From the NCBI RefSeq assembly GCF_003609635.1, contig NZ_MCIA01000022.1, positions 1 through 38,476 of the forward strand: a stretch of 38,476 bases of DNA. The letters run 5' to 3'. Below the pieces are notes generated by a model. It saw nothing but the letters and a program-made list of their open reading frames with translations. It did not search any database and was not told where the DNA came from. Below, piece by piece: positions 35,766 through 38,476 of the stretch. Each line of letters begins with the position of its first letter. The first letter of the stretch is position 1. The DNA is from Lacrimispora algidixylanolytica. Lineage in GTDB: Bacteria > Bacillota > Clostridia > Lachnospirales > Lachnospiraceae. Both the position numbers and the translations under genes were made by a program.

Positions 35766-35800
35766 AAACAAAGTTGTTACGGAACGTAACAGCTTTGTTT
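35766..35800 (+). terminator. Hairpin upstream of the second XRE regulator
   Basis: AAACAAAGTTGTTAC and GTAACAGCTTTGTTT pair over 15 bases with one wobble around a 5-base loop. In the roughly 380 bases before the XRE gene this is the only clear structure besides one half of a 12-base direct repeat. Confidence 0.5.
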
Positions 35801-35875
35801 CAGCTCGTTCCTTGATTGTTATGAGTACATGGATATATGATGACCTTATATATAAAAACTAAGGAGGTATTCATT

Positions 35876-36451
35876 ATGACTTTTGGAAAAAAATTAAAAA
35901 ATGCAAGAAAAGAAGCAAACTTTTCTCAAGAACAATTAGCAGAGAAATTGAGTGTGTCAAGATCAGCAATTGCAAAATGGGAAACCGATAAAGGTATGCC
36001 TGATGTTCAAAATTTAAAAGTAATTGCACAACTGCTTGATGTAAGTGTGGATTATCTTTTGGATGAAGATGAAAAAATAAGTTTTAATGAAATTAAGGAA
36101 TCCATTAATTTGGATGACTATGAGAAAACAGGAAAATGCAGAGGTAAGAAAGATGCGGTTGTAGTTGCAAAATATGCGGATGCTGATTCAATAATTCCAC
36201 TTATCAGAAGCAAAAAACTTAATAACATTGAGTGGGTAATAGATTTTGTTATACAACCGGGAATATTACAACTTACTGATTATGCAAATGATGTATCCGC
36301 TTATTATCTCGTTGAAAAATGCAATAAACAGTATTTGATAAATGTGACAAATGAGTTTATAACATCATCAGAACTTTCGAATACGATCAGTTCAAAAAAA
36401 TTTATTATAGGGAACAATCGGTTTAAAGAAGCAGGTTATCAATTAATTTAA
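35876..36451 (+). CDS. XRE-family transcriptional regulator with unrecognised C-terminal domain
   Basis: A 191-residue cytoplasmic protein. Residues 1-65 are a standard HTH (MTFGKKLKNARKEANFSQ, then QLAEKLSVSRSAIAKWETDKGMPDVQNLKVIAQLLDVSVDYLL). The remaining 120 residues, with KDAVVVAKYADADSIIPLIRSKKLNN, match no domain I know and may bind a ligand or partner. AAGGAGG precedes the ATG; an upstream ATG in the same frame would include that site. The gene is intact with its own terminator. It is not the usual CI form, so it may be cargo control rather than lysogeny control. Confidence 0.82.
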   Translation: MTFGKKLKNARKEANFSQEQLAEKLSVSRSAIAKWETDKGMPDVQNLKVIAQLLDVSVDYLLDEDEKISFNEIKESINLDDYEKTGKCRGKKDAVVVAKYADADSIIPLIRSKKLNNIEWVIDFVIQPGILQLTDYANDVSAYYLVEKCNKQYLINVTNEFITSSELSNTISSKKFIIGNNRFKEAGYQLI

Positions 36452-36483
36452 TATAACAGAACAATGAGATTTGTTGATTACAC

Positions 36484-36519
36484 AAACTACTAACTTGTAA
36501 ATTAAGTTAGTAGTTTTTT
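36484..36519 (+). terminator. Terminator after the second XRE gene
   Basis: AAACTACTAACTT and AAGTTAGTAGTTT are perfect 13-base complements around a 7-base loop, and the 3' arm runs into TTTTTT. Confidence 0.8.
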
Positions 36520-36633
36520 GAACACATTTTTATTGACAAAATTGCTATTTAGTGCAGTAAAAAGTTTTAAGTGATTTGCTATATGTTATTAAATAATAAA
36601 GAAATATATATGACTTCTTAACGGTGCATAACA

Positions 36634-36661
36634 TTGTAAAGTTAAGAAATGTAAGTATAAT
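36634..36661 (+). promoter_or_regulatory. Putative promoter of the FN3/Big2 gene
   Basis: TTGTAA and TATAAT lie 16 bases apart, 30 bases before the ATG of the secreted protein gene. Confidence 0.55.
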
Positions 36662-36691
36662 TATCAGTGTACAAAAGAAAGGGGAATTAGT

Positions 36692-37945
36692 ATGAAGAAA
36701 GTAACAAAAAGTATTTTTTTAATTGCAGTATTAGTAATGATGTCAGTTTTTAGTATTACGGCGCATGCGGAACCAAGTAACTTGGTAAAGTTTGATTATT
36801 ATCTTTTGGGTCTTAACAAATTTGATCTCTACATTAGCGAATCTGAAGACCAATTAGGTGTTTTAATTAAGAACGGCCCTGGAGATGCTTCGCGAATCAG
36901 GGGAAGTGCTAATCTTGATCCTAAGAAAACTCATTATTTGCATATTGTGGCCACTATGGAAACTGGTAATCCGTATATTGTAGGCATATTTAATTTGAAT
37001 GGAAAATTATTGAATTTTTCCAATAATAGCAATGAGTTAAAAACAAATCCTACGGATTTTATAGCTTATAAGGATGGGTATGGAAAAACACAATTAAAAG
37101 TGAATTACATCACAGATAGTCGCCCTACTTATATAGATGGAGCTAAGTATATAATAGCCGAAGGCGGCAAGGGAAAAGTGTTTTTCTCAACCACAATATC
37201 TCCAGTTGAGTCACCCCTAAAGGTCCAAGCGTCTAGTGCTAAAAATAGTATTAATTTATCATGGAACTCCATTCCAGGCGCAGTTAGCTACAGCGTAGAG
37301 CGATTTACAACTGCAGGTGGACCATATGCGCCAATTGCTTCCGATCTGACAGAAACAAACTACACAGATAAAAATGTAGTTGCAAATACAACCTACTATT
37401 ATATAGTCAAAGCGAAGCTATCTGACACAGAGACCGTTACCTCTTCCGAAGTATCGGGAACACCTACATCTGAAACACCAACAGTGGATTCTAAGCTTAA
37501 GGTAGTATTAGAACCCGAAGAGAAGCTTCAGTTAAGCGTCGATGATCACTTGGATGAAAATGCAAACATGACCTGGACTTCTTCTGATAGTACCGTAGCT
37601 CAGGTTGATGCAAATGGTGTTGTAACAGCTATTAAAGCAGGTAATGCAGTCATTCATGTACAGAGTCAAGACGAAAATTATTCCGATGATATCAATATTC
37701 TAGTTGTAGACAATGCTGACGATTATCGTTTGGCAGTAGATTTAAAGGTAGGAAAAACAAGCCGACTGACAATAGACGATCTGACTAACACATTAAATGT
37801 GACATGGGATTCCAGTGACGCTACAGTAGCCACTGTGTCCAGCAAAGGCGTTGTGACAGCAAAGGGAAAAGGTTTAACCCTGGCAAAAGCAACAGATAGA
37901 GATGGTAATGTAGTAGGCCAGGTCTATGTTAGAGTGAGAGAATAA
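36692..37945 (+). CDS. Secreted FN3/Big2 (Ig-like) multidomain protein
   Basis: A 417-residue exported protein. A signal peptide with a positively charged start and hydrophobic core is likely cleaved after AHA (residue 26). Residues about 30-170 form an unrecognised domain (KFDYYLLGLNKFDLYI, then ILNGPGD-like segments). About 173-256 is a fibronectin III domain (NSINLSWNSIPGAVSYSVERF, ending TSSEVSGTPT). Two Big2 domains follow (about 265-340, with WTSSDSTVAQVDANGVVTAIKAG; about 345-417, with WDSSDATVATVSSKGVVTAKGKG). There is no LPXTG or membrane anchor, so it is probably released or held on the wall non-covalently. AAGGGGAA precedes the ATG. It has its own promoter and terminators within the prophage, suggesting a lysogenic-conversion (moron) gene. 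Confidence 0.82.
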   Translation: MKKVTKSIFLIAVLVMMSVFSITAHAEPSNLVKFDYYLLGLNKFDLYISESEDQLGVLIKNGPGDASRIRGSANLDPKKTHYLHIVATMETGNPYIVGIFNLNGKLLNFSNNSNELKTNPTDFIAYKDGYGKTQLKVNYITDSRPTYIDGAKYIIAEGGKGKVFFSTTISPVESPLKVQASSAKNSINLSWNSIPGAVSYSVERFTTAGGPYAPIASDLTETNYTDKNVVANTTYYYIVKAKLSDTETVTSSEVSGTPTSETPTVDSKLKVVLEPEEKLQLSVDDHLDENANMTWTSSDSTVAQVDANGVVTAIKAGNAVIHVQSQDENYSDDINILVVDNADDYRLAVDLKVGKTSRLTIDDLTNTLNVTWDSSDATVATVSSKGVVTAKGKGLTLAKATDRDGNVVGQVYVRVRE

Positions 37946-37964
37946 CTATATTTAGAACATATCA

Positions 37965-38035
37965 AGAGGGGCGATATCTGCCTCTCTAATTTTCACCATA
38001 AAGAACAATCAAGAGCCAAAAGGCTCTTATTTTTA
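37965..38035 (+). terminator. Two hairpins after the FN3/Big2 gene
   Basis: AGAGGGGC/GCCTCTCT (37965-37987) forms an imperfect stem. AAGAGCC/GGCTCTT (38011-38028) is a perfect stem followed by ATTTTTATG, a good intrinsic terminator. Confidence 0.7.
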
Positions 38036-38064
38036 TGTCCAAAAGTGGACGGAAAGGAGTTAAT

Positions 38065-38169
38065 ATGAGCTATATTGAAAAAATTAAATTTGGAAATGAA
38101 GTCTTTGATCTGGTCGCTGCAGGAGTGAATCTAGAAGTATGTGCATTCAGAATGCCGCAACACCAATAG
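38065..38169 (+). pseudogene. 5' fragment of a phage tail protein gene
   Basis: GGAAAGGAG precedes an ATG that opens MSYIEKIKFGNEVFDLVAAG, a start seen in tail-associated genes of clostridial prophages. After about 22 codons the sequence changes to that of an amidase in another frame, and this frame stops at residue 34. Expression signals are intact but the gene is not. Confidence 0.5.
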
Positions 38170-38476
38170 CCTAGGAATTGAGCTGTGTGTTAGAAACAAA
38201 GGTTCCCTTGCAGATACAAGCCGGGACTGGTATTTCGAGGACGCTACTGTTCAGCAGGCTATCAAACTAACCAAGGAGCTGATGGCAAAGTACAATATAC
38301 CTGCGGACCATGTGATCCGGCATCATGGCATAACAGGGAAGATCTGTCCCAATCCTTATGTTTACAATCACACAAAGCTCACCTGGGACTTATTTAAAGC
38401 GGCCCTGATATCAAGACCGGCTGAATATACCCACGGTTGGAATCAGGATAAAAACGGCTGGTGGTACGCCGATACT
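38135..38476 (+). pseudogene. Endolysin (N-acetylmuramoyl-L-alanine amidase) fragment, continues past the window
   Basis: The frame reads KYVHSECRNTNSLGIELCV, then DATVQQAIKLTKELMAKYNI, VIRHHGITGKICPNPYVYN: the C-terminal half of an Amidase_2 catalytic domain with the zinc-site HH pair. Next comes GWNQDKNGWWYAD, the start of a choline-binding-like wall-binding repeat. The N-terminal part, including the first zinc histidine, is absent; a TAG lies just upstream and a tail gene start replaces it. The end is cut by the window edge, so downstream domains are unknown. Confidence 0.72.

Larger units (their letters stand above)
35639..36556. repeat. 12-base direct repeat flanking the second XRE gene
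   Basis: CTATTTAGTGCA occurs at 35639-35650 and again at 36545-36556, bracketing the XRE gene and its terminator. The copies may mark the ends of an inserted or duplicated module; in AT-rich DNA a 12-base match by chance is possible but not expected in 1 kb. Confidence 0.4.

Noticed and set aside
30703-38476. Integrative conjugative element instead of a prophage
   Set aside because: No relaxase, coupling protein or type IV secretion gene is visible, while repressor, tail and endolysin pieces are. The right end is not in the window, so this is not fully excluded.
1-38476. CRISPR array or diversity-generating retroelement
   Set aside because: No regularly spaced repeats, Cas genes or reverse transcriptase were found.

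Overview
The window looks like chromosome from a low-to-mid GC Firmicute of the Lachnospiraceae/Clostridia type (Lacrimispora- or Lachnoclostridium-like). The basis is protein style, strong Shine-Dalgarno sites, a T-box leader, an archaeal-type aspartyl-tRNA synthetase with GatCAB, and an MntP/NYN/Feo gene set. The placement is inferred from gene content only.

Region 1 (about 1.4-18.9 kb) is a pectin side-branch (rhamnogalacturonan I) utilisation locus. It holds a YesU-like DUF1961 protein, a GH2 glycosidase, a membrane-anchored AraC regulator (YesS-like), an LplB/LplC/LplA-type ABC importer without its own ATPase, a YetA/PcRGLX-type lyase, a PL11 rhamnogalacturonan lyase fused to a GDSL acetylesterase, a GH105 unsaturated rhamnogalacturonyl hydrolase and a NodB-fold deacetylase. 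None of the depolymerising enzymes shows a signal peptide. The likely scheme is import of oligosaccharides followed by cytoplasmic cleavage. A hairpin after the solute-binding protein gene probably sets higher transporter than enzyme expression. An HD-GYP gene is divergent at the left edge.

Region 2 (18.9-30.7 kb) is housekeeping: mntP and a YacP-like NYN nuclease (minus), then a T-box-controlled operon aspS2-gatC-gatA-gatB-aspartate aminotransferase for tRNA-dependent Asn (and Gln) formation. A LysR regulator, a GNAT acetyltransferase, an NADP-type isocitrate dehydrogenase and a DtxR/MntR-type regulator follow on the minus strand, and a feo iron-uptake operon begins on the plus strand.

Region 3 (30.7 kb to the right edge) is a lower-GC, partly decayed prophage or prophage-like element. 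feoB is cut after its 55th codon, within the G2 region, and the next gene is a large serine recombinase whose promoter carries a near-consensus LexA/SOS box. A CI-like repressor with paired inverted repeats, small early genes, a frameshifted HUH replication gene, a tail-fibre remnant, a leaderless sugar-binding protein, a second XRE regulator, a secreted FN3/Big2 protein, and tail and endolysin fragments follow. Several neighbouring fragments are fused head-to-tail at unexplained junctions. The right end of the element and the rest of feoB lie outside the window.

The most notable points are the SOS-regulated recombinase element sitting in feoB (a possible switch of ferrous iron uptake), the PL11-CE12 fusion, the T-box leader with GAAC sequences near its specifier region, and the run of chimeric gene junctions in the prophage.
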